From the NCBI GenBank assembly GCA_024226455.1, contig JAAELR010000404.1:1-41744 (forward strand): a DNA stretch of 41,744 nt, given 5' to 3'. Below are positions 19,492 to 27,544 of the stretch, one piece after another (the first letter of the stretch is position 1; every line of letters begins with the position of its first letter). The stretch comes from Paracoccaceae bacterium (GTDB lineage Bacteria; Pseudomonadota; Alphaproteobacteria; Rhodobacterales; Rhodobacteraceae). A program made the position numbers and the translations under genes. The notes beneath the pieces were generated by a model, which saw only the letters and a list, made by a program, of their open reading frames with translations, made no database searches and had not been told where the DNA came from.

Positions 19492-19752
19492 CGGGTTCCC
19501 TTCCTGCGGACCGGGCCGCGCGGGCTGCGTGGCAATAGATGCAAAAAACAGCATGTGTAGGAGAAATGCAACCTCTGAGGTTGGAAGAGCGGTGGGCGGG
19601 GCATGGTTTTCCTTGGGGCAGTGCTGCGCCGCTCGGCCATGAGCGTACACCTGCGTGGAACACGACGAAGCCGCCGGCCCGGTACGCCTGGCCCAGAGGA
19701 TAGGCGAGGCCGGCGCCGATCCGTTCCACTCGTACGCCGCGCACCACGGGTG
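19492..19752. other. Region upstream of mrp and GcvT remnant
   Basis: No intact gene. On the plus strand the frames contain stops and switch character, as expected for the decayed 5' part of the remnant at 19753-19941. The promoter of mrp should lie near 19,500-19,600, where the sequence is locally AT-richer. Confidence 0.4.
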
Positions 19753-19941
19753 GGCGGCGCTGCCGGTATCGTCACCTCGGGCGGGTTTGGACATAGAGCG
19801 GGCAGGCAACTGGCCCTAGCCTTGCTGCGCGACCCCGGCTTCACTCAGGGCCTGACGGGCGAAATTCTCGGTCGGCACCATGGTGCAACCATCATTGACG
19901 AGCCGCACTTCGACCCGATCAACGCCCGCATGAAAGGCTGA
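19753..19941 (+). pseudogene. Remnant of GcvT-type C-terminal domain
   Basis: About 60 codons reading GIVTSGGFGHRAG, then LTGEILGRHHGATIIDEP and finally FDPINARMKG before a TGA. This order (TSGGxGH, a short loop, then EPxFDPxNARM at the end) is that of the C-terminal aminomethyltransferase barrel found in dimethylglycine/sarcosine dehydrogenases and GcvT proteins. Upstream the frame turns into arginine-rich noise and no start or FAD domain can be found, so the gene has lost its front. The stop lies 3 nt before the aminotransferase start, implying the two once formed an operon. The assignment is by motif recognition and needs a search. Confidence 0.6.
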
Positions 19942-19944
19942 CCG

Positions 19945-21237
19945 ATGCAGACCGACTGGACCACCGCCGCCACCGCTGCCCGCCGCAACCGGTACTACGC
20001 CGCCAGCCAGAGCAAATTCGTGCCCTTCGCCGAACCCATCGTGTTCCGGCGCGGCCAGGGACAGTACCTGTGGGATGCCGAGGGCACCCGGTTCATCGAC
20101 CTTCTGGCGATGAATGTCTGCGTCTCGGTCGGCCATTCGCATGCCAAAGTCGTGGCCGCCGCCGCCGAACAGGCCGCCGACCTTACCCATTGCACCACCA
20201 TGTTCTACCACCCGGTCCCGGCGCACCTGGCCGAGGAACTGGCCGCCCAGATGCCCGCCGGTCACGACTGGGTGGTGCATTTCACCAATTCAGGCGCCGA
20301 GGCGATCGATCTGGCCATGACCATGGCGCGCACTTGCACCGGCAATCTCGACCTGCTGGCTCTGCGAACCGCCTATCACGGGCCCACGGCGGCGGCGCAG
20401 TCGGTGACGGGCATCTCGGGCTGGCGCCACCCCGGTATGCCCGGCAACGTGGCGTTCGTGGCCGAGCCGAACGCCTATCGCGGCATTTTCGGCCCCGGTG
20501 CCCAGCCCTATCTGGATGAGATCGACCGCACCATCGCAACCGCCACCACCGGGCAGATTGCCGGCATGCTGATCGAATCGATCCAAGGCTATGGCGGCGT
20601 CATCGAGATGCCCGAGGGATATCTGCAGGGTGCCGCCGAGCGGGTACGGGCCGCCGGGGGGCTCTATATCGCCGACGAGGTGCAGTCGGGCTTTGGCCGC
20701 ACCGGCGATCACATGTGGGGCTTTCAGGCCCATGACGTCGTTCCGGATATAGTGGTGATGGCCAAGGGCATCGGCAACGGCTTTCCGCTGGGCGCGGTGG
20801 TGGCGCGGCGCCAGGTGGCGGCACCGATGGCCGAGAAATTCCTGTTCCACACCTATGGCGCCAACCCGACAAGCTGTGCGGCGGGGCGCGCCGTGCTGCA
20901 GGTCCTGCGCGACGAGGCGCTGCAGGATAATGCAAGGCTGGTGGGTGCGGCGCTGCTGGCGCGGCTGCAGGATCTGAAATCGCGCCACCAGGCTATCGGC
21001 GACGTGCGCGGACGCGGGCTGATGCTGGCCATCGAGATAGTGAAGGACCGCGCCAGCAAAGAGCCTGACCGCGAGACCACGGCTCGGGTGTTCGAGGAAT
21101 GCCGCGCCGCGGGGTTGATCGTGTCGAAATCCGGGCCCGGCCAGTCGGTGCTGCGCATGGTGCCGCCGCTCTGCCTGTCGCTGCAGGATGTAGAGACAGT
21201 GGCAGAGGGGCTGGACCGGGCGTTCTCGCGGCTGTGA
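19945..21237 (+). CDS. Class-III aminotransferase (AGXT2-like)
   Basis: A 430-residue PLP enzyme. NSGAEAIDLAMTMAR (about 112-126) is the phosphate-binding region, IADEVQSGFGRTG (about 239-251) carries the cofactor-binding Asp, and MAKGIGNGFPLGAV carries the Schiff-base lysine (about K274). The pattern resembles alanine-glyoxylate aminotransferase 2 and 3-amino-2-methylpropionate aminotransferases more than ornithine or acetylornithine enzymes, so an omega-amino acid or small amine is the likely donor. It begins 3 nt after a decayed GcvT-type gene, so its original operon partner seems lost. Only a weak ribosome binding site is seen. Confidence 0.92.
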   Translation: MQTDWTTAATAARRNRYYAASQSKFVPFAEPIVFRRGQGQYLWDAEGTRFIDLLAMNVCVSVGHSHAKVVAAAAEQAADLTHCTTMFYHPVPAHLAEELAAQMPAGHDWVVHFTNSGAEAIDLAMTMARTCTGNLDLLALRTAYHGPTAAAQSVTGISGWRHPGMPGNVAFVAEPNAYRGIFGPGAQPYLDEIDRTIATATTGQIAGMLIESIQGYGGVIEMPEGYLQGAAERVRAAGGLYIADEVQSGFGRTGDHMWGFQAHDVVPDIVVMAKGIGNGFPLGAVVARRQVAAPMAEKFLFHTYGANPTSCAAGRAVLQVLRDEALQDNARLVGAALLARLQDLKSRHQAIGDVRGRGLMLAIEIVKDRASKEPDRETTARVFEECRAAGLIVSKSGPGQSVLRMVPPLCLSLQDVETVAEGLDRAFSRL

Positions 21238-21501
21238 AGACCCCCCGCGCAAAACTCTCTGGAATAGCCCGCTGCGTCAGGAATTTCCGGAATGCTCTGA
21301 TTGCCCCCTGCGCCCGGAAGTACCGGATTGTGGCCCCCCGCGGTATTGGTGGGCCACGGGGCGGGATCCGGTTTGGTTCTGGGTATCGGCCAGGCGTTGC
21401 GTCCGACCGTTGGATTGGCGGGCCCGCGCGGAAAAGCTGTCGACGCCAGGAGTTATCCTGTCGAGGTTCAAACGCCGTCAACCGCGCCTTGGGTGGCAAC
21501 G
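21238..21501. other. Convergent intergenic region, nothing recognised
   Basis: The 264 nt between the convergent aminotransferase and DUF1045 genes contain no recognisable gene and no strong terminator hairpin. Confidence 0.4.
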
Positions 21502-22194
21502 CTATGGGTGTGGACCGAGCGCGAATCGCTGGATGCTTTGGAACCGGCCCTTGTCGTCCTCGCCCGCCAGGGTGACATCATTGATCCGCAGCCCGCCGGG
21601 CAACAGCCGTGCCAGAACCGGAGTCAATACGTGCTGCACCGTCGCGATCTCGCTGTCGCCCAACCGGCCGGTCAGTGTCATGTGAAAGCGAAACTGGTCC
21701 AGCACAAATGGATAACCCCAACGGGCCAGCAGGGCCTCTTGCGCCGGGTTTAGCCCGGCGGCGCGGCGGCGGGCCAGCCCGACCGGGCGGCAAGCGGCGC
21801 GGAAGCTGTCGAGCCGGCGCAGCAGCGCGGCGGCCAGCGCATCGGCGGCGGCGGTGTCGCCCTGCGGCACCAGGGCAAGCAACCGCCCAATCCGTCCGAC
21901 CTTCAGCCCGGACAGCGGTACGGCGGGCAATTCGGCGCAAAGTGCGGCCAGCGCGGTGATCAGCCCGTCTTGTGTGGCGTGCCTCGCCAGCCGGAAGGGC
22001 GATTTCAGTGTGGCGTGAAACCCGTAGCGGCGCGGGGTCTCGGTTATCGCGGCCGGTGCACGCAGCAGGCCGGGGATCTGCGGATGCGCCCGGGGGCACC
22101 CGGTCTCGATATCCCAGCCAAGCCAGGCGGCGCCGAAACTTGCCAGCGCCCCCGGCGGAGGGGTGTAGAATACGCCGTAGCGGTTATAGGTCAT
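21502..22194 (-). CDS. DUF1045 family protein, 2H phosphoesterase-like
   Basis: 230 residues. The family is often found in phosphonate-utilisation operons. Two His-x-Thr motifs mark the 2H phosphoesterase fold: HAT at residues 60-62 within RRYGFHATLKSPF, and HMT near residue 174 within DQFRFHMTLTG. GAGGAG just upstream of ATG 22194 supports this start rather than a longer frame. No phn genes are adjacent, so its role here is open; a cyclic or RNA-like phosphodiester substrate is possible. It is divergent from glycerol kinase, with 154 nt shared. Confidence 0.85.
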   Translation of the reverse strand: MTYNRYGVFYTPPPGALASFGAAWLGWDIETGCPRAHPQIPGLLRAPAAITETPRRYGFHATLKSPFRLARHATQDGLITALAALCAELPAVPLSGLKVGRIGRLLALVPQGDTAAADALAAALLRRLDSFRAACRPVGLARRRAAGLNPAQEALLARWGYPFVLDQFRFHMTLTGRLGDSEIATVQHVLTPVLARLLPGGLRINDVTLAGEDDKGRFQSIQRFALGPHP

Positions 22195-22348
22195 AGGCTC
22201 CTCGGTGGTCGCGCCCGTGATGTCCAATGCCCCTAACCTGCCTCGTGTTTGACATATGGATCGGGCATTTTTGTGGCGAAGGGCAAACCGCTTGACCGCG
22301 CCATCCCCGGTCGGTGAAATAGAACCCGCCAACCCCGGGGGAGAAAAG

Positions 22349-23830
22349 ATGACCCATATCCTTGCCGTCGATCAGGGCACCACGTCGAGCCGCGCCATCG
22401 TGTTTGACGCAAAACTGCGCGTTGTGGCCTCGGCGCAAGAGGAGTTCGCCCAGCATTTTCCCGCCTCGGGCTGGGTCGAGCATGACCCCGAGGATATCTG
22501 GACCAGCACCCTGTCGACCTGCCGGATCGCGCTGGACAAGGCCGGGCTGCAGGCCGGCCAGGTAGCCGGGATCGGCATCACCAATCAGCGCGAGACCACC
22601 GTGGTCTGGGACCGCGCCACCGGCAAACCTGTGCATAATGCCATCGTCTGGCAGGACCGGCGCACCTCGGATTTCTGCCAGCGGCTGAAATCGGACGGCC
22701 ACGAGCCGATGGTCACCGCAGCCACGGGGCTGCTGCTGGACCCGTATTTCTCGGGCACCAAGCTGCGCTGGATTCTCGACCATGTGGACGGTGCGCGCGA
22801 ACGGGCGGCGGGCGGAGAGCTGCTGTTCGGCACCATCGACAGCTATCTGATCTGGCGGCTGACCGGTGGCGCGCGCCATGTTACCGACGCCACCAATGCG
22901 GCACGCACGCTGCTTTATGACATCCACCGGGGAACCTGGAGCGATGCGATCTGCGGCATGCTCGATATCCCGATGCAGATGCTGCCCGAAGTGAGGGATT
23001 GCGCCGCCGAGTTCGGCGTGACCGATCCGGGCTTGCTGGGCGCTGCGGTGCCGATCCTGGGTGTGGCGGGCGACCAGCAGGCGGCGACGGTCGGGCAGGC
23101 CTGTTTCGGCAAGGGCATGCTGAAATCGACCTATGGCACCGGCTGCTTTGCCCTGATGAATACCGGCGACAGCCCGGTTGCCTCGCAAAACCGGCTGCTG
23201 ACCACCATCGGATACCAGCTGGACGGCAAGCCGACCTATGCGCTGGAAGGCTCGATATTCATCGCCGGCGCCGTGGTGCAGTGGCTGCGCGACGGGTTGC
23301 GGATCATCGACCGCGCGCCCCAGACGCAGGCCATGGCCGAGGCGGCGGATGGCGGGCAGGGGGTGATTTTGGTGCCAGCCTTCGTGGGGCTGGGCGCGCC
23401 CTATTGGGATGCCGACTGCCGCGGCGCGATCTTCGGGCTGACGCGGAATTCGGGACCGAACGAACTGGCACGGGCGGCGCTGGAAAGCGTCGGTTTTCAG
23501 ACCCGCGACCTGCTGGAGGCGATGCGGGGCGATATGGGCGGCACCGGCGAGGCGGTCCTGAGGGTGGACGGGGGAATGAGCGCCAGCGACTGGGCGATGC
23601 AATTCCTGTCCGACATCCTGGGCGCACCGGTGGACCGGCCGCAGGTGCTGGAAACCACTGCCTTGGGGGCGGCCTGGCTGGCGGGGATGCAGGCTGGGGT
23701 GTATCCCGGGCAGGAAGAATTCGCGGCCAGCTGGGCGCTTGAGCGGCGCTTTGAGCCGGCCATGCAGGCGGCGCCGAGAGAGGCGCGCTATGGCGCCTGG
23801 AAGGATGCGGTGCGACGGGTGCTGAGCTAG
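22349..23830 (+). CDS. glpK: Glycerol kinase
   Basis: A 493-residue FGGY-family kinase that phosphorylates glycerol to glycerol 3-phosphate. [13 protein letters not shown] (about 8-20) binds ATP phosphates, [12 protein letters not shown] (about 79-90) contains the substrate-binding Arg-Glu pair, [13 protein letters not shown] and [11 protein letters not shown] are typical, and [14 protein letters not shown] (about 404) closes the adenine site. GGGGGAGAAAAG precedes ATG 22349. No glpF or glpD is adjacent. A 20-bp palindrome overlaps the last base of the stop codon. Confidence 0.97.
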   Translation: MTHILAVDQGTTSSRAIVFDAKLRVVASAQEEFAQHFPASGWVEHDPEDIWTSTLSTCRIALDKAGLQAGQVAGIGITNQRETTVVWDRATGKPVHNAIVWQDRRTSDFCQRLKSDGHEPMVTAATGLLLDPYFSGTKLRWILDHVDGARERAAGGELLFGTIDSYLIWRLTGGARHVTDATNAARTLLYDIHRGTWSDAICGMLDIPMQMLPEVRDCAAEFGVTDPGLLGAAVPILGVAGDQQAATVGQACFGKGMLKSTYGTGCFALMNTGDSPVASQNRLLTTIGYQLDGKPTYALEGSIFIAGAVVQWLRDGLRIIDRAPQTQAMAEAADGGQGVILVPAFVGLGAPYWDADCRGAIFGLTRNSGPNELARAALESVGFQTRDLLEAMRGDMGGTGEAVLRVDGGMSASDWAMQFLSDILGAPVDRPQVLETTALGAAWLAGMQAGVYPGQEEFAASWALERRFEPAMQAAPREARYGAWKDAVRRVLS

Positions 23831-23849
23831 ATGTCCCCGTGGGGACATC
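23830..23849. repeat. Perfect palindrome at glpK 3' end
   Basis: GATGTCCCC, GT, GGGGACATC are perfectly complementary (9-bp arms). It starts on the last base of the glpK stop codon. There is no T-run after it, so it is either an mRNA 3'-end stabiliser, a Rho-dependent barrier, or a protein binding site. Confidence 0.55.
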
Positions 23850-24048
23850 ACGGCAAGACTATGAAAAATATAAAGATAGCGCTAACAAGTTCGGGCGCGT
23901 GGGACGGGGCGCTCGGCAAGCCCTGGGCGGGCTTTACTCGCTGAGCGAGGAGCGCCGGGCGCCAGCCCCGAGCGATGAGCGGCCGGCTGGCGCGATTGTG
24001 ATGGCCGGGCGCTGGACCATGGCCTTGTCTGCCGCCTAACCTGGCCTT

Positions 24049-24573
24049 ATGCGGCGTATTCTGATCATCATGGTCCTTTGCCTTGCGGCTTTGCCGCTGC
24101 GGGCCGAGCAATCGCGTTACGAGACCCTGATGGCCGCCCTTGCGCAGGCGCCGAACCGGGCCGAGGCGAACCGGCTGACCGGCGAGATCTGGCGGATCTG
24201 GCTAACGGCGCCAGACTCGGCGGCGCAGGAGGTGCTGGATGCGGCGATGATCCGGCGTCAGGCTTATGATTTCATCGGCGCCATCGAGCATCTCGACCGG
24301 CTGGTCGAGGGCTGGCCGGACTACGCCGAGGGCTGGAACCAGCGCGCCACGATCTATTTCCTGCGCGGTCAGTTCGAGGCCTCGCTGGCCGATGTCGAGC
24401 AAGTGCTGGCGCGTGAGCCGCGGCATTTCGGGGCGCTTTCCGGCCGGGCGGTGATCTATCTGCAGCAGGGCAAGCTGCCGCTGGCGCAGATCGCCATGCG
24501 CGAGGCGCTGGTATACCACCCTTTCCTGAGCGAGCGTTTTATCCTGCAGACCGATCCCGGCACGGATTTGTGA
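24049..24573 (+). CDS. Secreted TPR protein
   Basis: 174 residues with a signal peptide (MRRILIIMVLCLAALPLRAE, cleavage near residue 19). The remainder is helical, with TPR-like units at about 68-135: GWNQRATIYFLRGQFEASLADVEQ and the next repeat GALSGRAVIYLQQGK show the small-residue pattern. Such periplasmic TPR proteins scaffold other envelope proteins; the partner is unknown. The ribosome binding site is weak. It stands 219 nt after glpK and 315 nt before the ABC operon. A weak hairpin and T5 run follow at about 24,601-24,620. Confidence 0.85.
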   Translation: MRRILIIMVLCLAALPLRAEQSRYETLMAALAQAPNRAEANRLTGEIWRIWLTAPDSAAQEVLDAAMIRRQAYDFIGAIEHLDRLVEGWPDYAEGWNQRATIYFLRGQFEASLADVEQVLAREPRHFGALSGRAVIYLQQGKLPLAQIAMREALVYHPFLSERFILQTDPGTDL

Positions 24574-24670
24574 CCCTTGCCGTGGAACGGTGCCAAAATG
24601 TGCGCTACCGCGCGCTTTTTATTCAGCAAGCAGCAAGGTGATGGCCGGCATCGGGGGCTGGGATGGGCCG

Positions 24671-24722
24671 TTTGCGACGCATTGGTTGCGCTATCTGTCG
24701 CAAATAGCTGCCAACCTGTCGC
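24671..24722. promoter_or_regulatory. Inverted and direct repeat cluster, candidate operator
   Basis: TTTGCGAC (24671-24678) and GTCGCAAA (24697-24704) form a perfect 8-bp inverted repeat with an 18-nt spacer. CTGTCGC also occurs twice, at 24695 and 24716, exactly 21 nt apart (two helical turns). The cluster is about 170-220 nt upstream of the ATPase start, a fitting position for an operator. Confidence 0.4.
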
Positions 24723-24772
24723 TTGAAATCGCTGGACATGGCCGCAGCTTTCGTTAGGCTCTCGTGAACAGG

Positions 24773-24784
24773 CCCCCCCCCCCC
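24773..24784 (+). repeat. Homopolymer tract of 12 C
   Basis: Twelve consecutive C followed by GGGG, about 105 nt upstream of the operon's first start codon. Such tracts are prone to slippage in replication and sequencing. It could alter promoter or leader spacing. Confidence 0.8.
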
Positions 24785-24888
24785 GGGGCTTTAAAAAACC
24801 AACGGTCGCCCGCCGCCGGACACTGGTGTCCGGGTTTCGCGCAGGGGATAGGGCACTCAATGCCCGACCGAAAGTCAGGGAGCTAAAG

Positions 24889-25989
24889 TTGGCATCGACC
24901 GACAGTAACGGCGCTTTTGTCGAATTCGACCGGGTGCAGAAAAGCTATGACGGCGAGACGCTGGTCGTCAAGGATCTCAACCTCAGCCTGCCCAGGGGCG
25001 AGTTTCTGACCATGCTGGGGCCCTCGGGGTCTGGCAAGACCACCTGTCTGATGATGCTGGCCGGGTTCGAGACGGCGACCCATGGCGATATCAGGCTGGG
25101 CGGGGTCAGCATCAACAACATCCCGCCGCACAAGCGCGGCATCGGCATGGTGTTTCAGAACTACGCCCTGTTTCCCCACATGACGGTGGCCGAGAACCTG
25201 TCGTTCCCGCTGGAAGTGCGCAAGATGGGCAAGTCCGAGCGCGAGGCCAAGGTCAAGCGGGCGCTGGAGATGGTTCAGATGGGCGAGTTCGGCGGCCGGC
25301 GCCCGGCGCAGTTGTCGGGTGGCCAGCAGCAGCGCATCGCGCTGGCCCGGGCGCTGGTGTTCGAGGCGGAACTGGTGCTGATGGACGAGCCGCTGGGGGC
25401 GCTGGACAAGCAGTTGCGCGAGCGTATGCAGTTCGAGATCAAGCATATCGCCGACAATCTGGGCATCACGGTGGTCTATGTCACCCATGACCAGACCGAG
25501 GCGCTGACCATGTCCGACCGGGTGGCGGTGTTCGAGGATGGCCGCATTCAGCAGCTTGCGCCGCCCGATGAGCTTTATGAGAAGCCGCAGAACAGTTTCG
25601 TGGCGCAGTTCATCGGCGAGAACAACACGCTGATGGGCACGGTGACCAAGATGGAAGGCGGCATTGCCGAGGTGACGCTGGACGATGGCGAGGTGATCGA
25701 CACGGTGCCGGTCAACGTCAATGCCGTGGGCGAGCGCACGCTGGTTTCGATCCGGCCCGAGCGGGTCGAGTTCAACAAGGACCGGCTGCATCCCGACGCC
25801 CACACGATCAAGGCCGAAGTGCTGGAGTTCATCTATATGGGCGACATCTACCGCACCCGGCTGAGCGTGGCGGGCAATGACGATTTCGTCGTCAAGACCC
25901 GTAACGCCCCCGACCAGCCCAGGCTGAAGCCCGGAGAAATGCTGGAAATCGGCTGGCGGGCAGAGGATTGCCGGGCGCTCGACGCCTGA
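24889..25989 (+). CDS. potA: Polyamine-type ABC transporter ATPase, TTG start
   Basis: 366 residues. Energises uptake by the permeases encoded downstream. GPSGSGKTT (about 44-52) is Walker A, LSGGQQQRIALARAL the signature, LMDEPLGALD Walker B, and VTHDQTEAL the switch histidine. The C-terminal TOBE domain (about 280-366) is typical of the PotA/spermidine-putrescine class. I choose TTG 24889 because AGGGAG lies 6 nt upstream and the protein then begins MASTDSNG with the fold following; a GTG at 24826 would add 21 unstructured residues without such a site. It is first in a five-gene operon. The polyamine assignment is by family; related opines, amines or other small substrates cannot be excluded. 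Confidence 0.92.
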   Translation: MASTDSNGAFVEFDRVQKSYDGETLVVKDLNLSLPRGEFLTMLGPSGSGKTTCLMMLAGFETATHGDIRLGGVSINNIPPHKRGIGMVFQNYALFPHMTVAENLSFPLEVRKMGKSEREAKVKRALEMVQMGEFGGRRPAQLSGGQQQRIALARALVFEAELVLMDEPLGALDKQLRERMQFEIKHIADNLGITVVYVTHDQTEALTMSDRVAVFEDGRIQQLAPPDELYEKPQNSFVAQFIGENNTLMGTVTKMEGGIAEVTLDDGEVIDTVPVNVNAVGERTLVSIRPERVEFNKDRLHPDAHTIKAEVLEFIYMGDIYRTRLSVAGNDDFVVKTRNAPDQPRLKPGEMLEIGWRAEDCRALDA

Positions 25990-26010
25990 GGAGTTACCCC
26001 CCGTGGGAGG

Positions 26011-26025
26011 CCTGCCCGGGGCAGG
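26011..26025. repeat. Palindrome between ATPase and binding-protein genes
   Basis: CCTGCCC, G, GGGCAGG form a perfect 7-bp inverted repeat 21 nt after the ATPase stop. With no U-tract it is more likely an mRNA processing or stability element than a terminator. Confidence 0.4.
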
Positions 26026-26085
26026 GGGGGATGAAGAACGGGAAAGCAAGAAACACACGTAATCGACAACATGGAGAGTATACGC

Positions 26086-27186
26086 ATGAAACTCAAATTT
26101 CTGATGGTGACGACTGCCGCGGCGATGATCGCTTCGCCGGTTCTGGCGGCCGACATGGCCGACGAACTGACCATCGTGTCCTGGGGCGGAGCCTATTCCA
26201 AGTCGCAGCTGCGCGCCTATCACGAGCCCTATTCGGAAATGAGCGGCACCACCATCATCAACGATGACAGCTCTGCCGAGGCCGTGGCCAAGCTGCGCGC
26301 GATGAACGAGGCCGGCAACGTGACCTGGGATGTGGTCGACGTGGTTGCCGCCGACGCCATGCGCTTGTGCGACGAAGGTCTGGCGCTGGAGATCGATCAC
26401 GACACCATGCTGGCCGCCGCACCCGACGGCACCCTGGCCTCGGAGGATTTCGGCGATCTGATCGTGTCGGACTGCTTTATCCCGCAGATCGTCTATTCGA
26501 CCGCCTTCGGCTATCGTACCGACCTGGTTGGCGACAACCCGCCCGATGACATCTGCGACGTGTTCGACCTCGAAGCCTATCCCGGCAAGCGTTCGCTGGA
26601 AAAACGCCCGATCAACAACATGGAGTGGGCGCTGCTGTGCGATGGCGTGGACAAGGCCGACGTCTATAGCGTTCTGGAGACCAGCGAAGGCCAGGACCGG
26701 GCGCTTGCCAAGCTCGGCACCATCAAGGACAGCGTGATCTGGTGGTCGGCCGGTGCCGACACGCCGCAGCTTCTGGCCGACGGCGAAATCGTCATGGGCT
26801 CTACCTATAACGGGCGTCTGTTCAGCGTGATCGAAGAGCAGCACCAGCCGGTTGGCATGCTGTGGGACGCGCAGGTTTTTGACCTTGACGGATGGATCAT
26901 CCCCGCCGGTCTGTCGGCCGAGCGTCAGGCACGTGCGCTTGACTACATCATGTTCGCCACCGACACCCAGCGTCTGGCGGATCAGGCCAAGTTCATCAGC
27001 TACGGCCCGGCCCGCGCCTCTTCGGCGCCGATGGTCGGCAAACACGCCGATCTGGGTATCGACATGGCGCCGCATATGCCGACCGATCCCAACAACGCCA
27101 AGAACACGTTCCTCTACAACTACGAGTTCTGGGCCGACTATCGCGACGACATCGACGCCAAGTTCCAGGCCTGGCTGGCGCAATAA
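26086..27186 (+). CDS. Polyamine-type ABC transporter binding protein
   Basis: A 366-residue periplasmic binding protein. The signal peptide ends near ALAADMADE (residue 22). ELTIVSWGGAYSKSQ, the start of the mature fold, is typical of the PotD/spermidine-putrescine binding cluster; VDVVAADAMRLCDEG and VIWWSAGADTPQLLADGE (about 225-242) line the ligand cleft in this family. I start at ATG 26086, preceded by GGAGAG; the ATG 15 nt earlier overlaps that site. A perfect stem-loop follows the stop at 27204-27229. Substrate specificity is inferred only. Confidence 0.92.
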   Translation: MKLKFLMVTTAAAMIASPVLAADMADELTIVSWGGAYSKSQLRAYHEPYSEMSGTTIINDDSSAEAVAKLRAMNEAGNVTWDVVDVVAADAMRLCDEGLALEIDHDTMLAAAPDGTLASEDFGDLIVSDCFIPQIVYSTAFGYRTDLVGDNPPDDICDVFDLEAYPGKRSLEKRPINNMEWALLCDGVDKADVYSVLETSEGQDRALAKLGTIKDSVIWWSAGADTPQLLADGEIVMGSTYNGRLFSVIEEQHQPVGMLWDAQVFDLDGWIIPAGLSAERQARALDYIMFATDTQRLADQAKFISYGPARASSAPMVGKHADLGIDMAPHMPTDPNNAKNTFLYNYEFWADYRDDIDAKFQAWLAQ

Positions 27187-27203
27187 GCGTCTGAAATAAC
27201 AAA

Positions 27204-27229
27204 GGGATGGGCCGCGCCAGGCCCATCCC
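27204..27229 (+). promoter_or_regulatory. Intercistronic stem-loop after binding-protein gene
   Basis: GGGATGGGCC, loop GCGCCA, GGCCCATCCC form a perfect 10-bp stem 17 nt after the stop. No U-run follows, so transcription probably continues. Such stem-loops in transporter operons protect the binding-protein mRNA from 3' exonucleases and raise its level above the permeases (as after malE). Confidence 0.7.
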
Positions 27230-27250
27230 GCCCAGAATGGGGAGGGGCCC

Positions 27251-27544
27251 ATGCCCAAAGGTTACATCATCGGCCATATCAAGGTCACCGACCCAGAGGG
27301 CTATCCCGAATATGTGCGCCGCGACACACCGATACTGCAGAGCCTTGGGGCGAAGTTCATCGTCCGCGGCGGCCAGCATCAGGTGGCCGAGGGCGACAGC
27401 GGCGACCGCCATGTGGTGATCGAGTTTCCCAGCTACGCCGCGGCACTGGCCGCCTATAACGACCCCGAGTACCAGGAGGTCGCCGATATCCGCCGGCGCT
27501 GTGCCGAGAGCGTGATCATCGTAGTGGAGGGCCACGGAGAATGA
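27251..27544 (+). CDS. DUF1330 family protein
   Basis: 97 residues, one ferredoxin-like dimeric alpha-beta domain of the DUF1330 family: GYIIGHIKVTDPEGY at the start, RGGQHQVAEGD in the middle and VIEFPSYAAALAAYNDPEY near residue 57 are characteristic. GGGGAGG supports the ATG. The stop overlaps the start of the next gene by 4 nt (ATGA), so it is translated with the permease. The biochemical role of DUF1330 is unknown; its place between the binding protein and the permeases suggests a link to the imported compound. Confidence 0.9.
   Translation: MPKGYIIGHIKVTDPEGYPEYVRRDTPILQSLGAKFIVRGGQHQVAEGDSGDRHVVIEFPSYAAALAAYNDPEYQEVADIRRRCAESVIIVVEGHGE

Larger units (their letters stand above)
24574..24888. 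other. Leader region of the ABC operon
   Basis: No gene seen in these 315 nt. They hold a possible TPR-gene terminator (GCGC, TACC, GCGC then CTTTTTATT near 24,602-24,621), an inverted repeat and direct repeat cluster at 24671-24722, and a tract of 12 C followed by GGGG at 24773-24788. Confidence 0.5.

Noticed and set aside
19603-19752. Full-length gene for the frame ending at 19941
   Set aside because: The first 50 codons are arginine-rich and unlike the matched C-terminal part; the real homology begins only near 19753, so a decayed remnant is the better reading.
22184-23851. Minus-strand frame (555 codons) opposite glpK
   Set aside because: Antisense shadow; glpK has all family motifs on the plus strand.
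24883-27258. Long minus-strand frame (791 codons) opposite the ABC ATPase and binding protein
   Set aside because: Antisense shadow of confidently identified genes, with low-complexity His- and Arg-rich translation.
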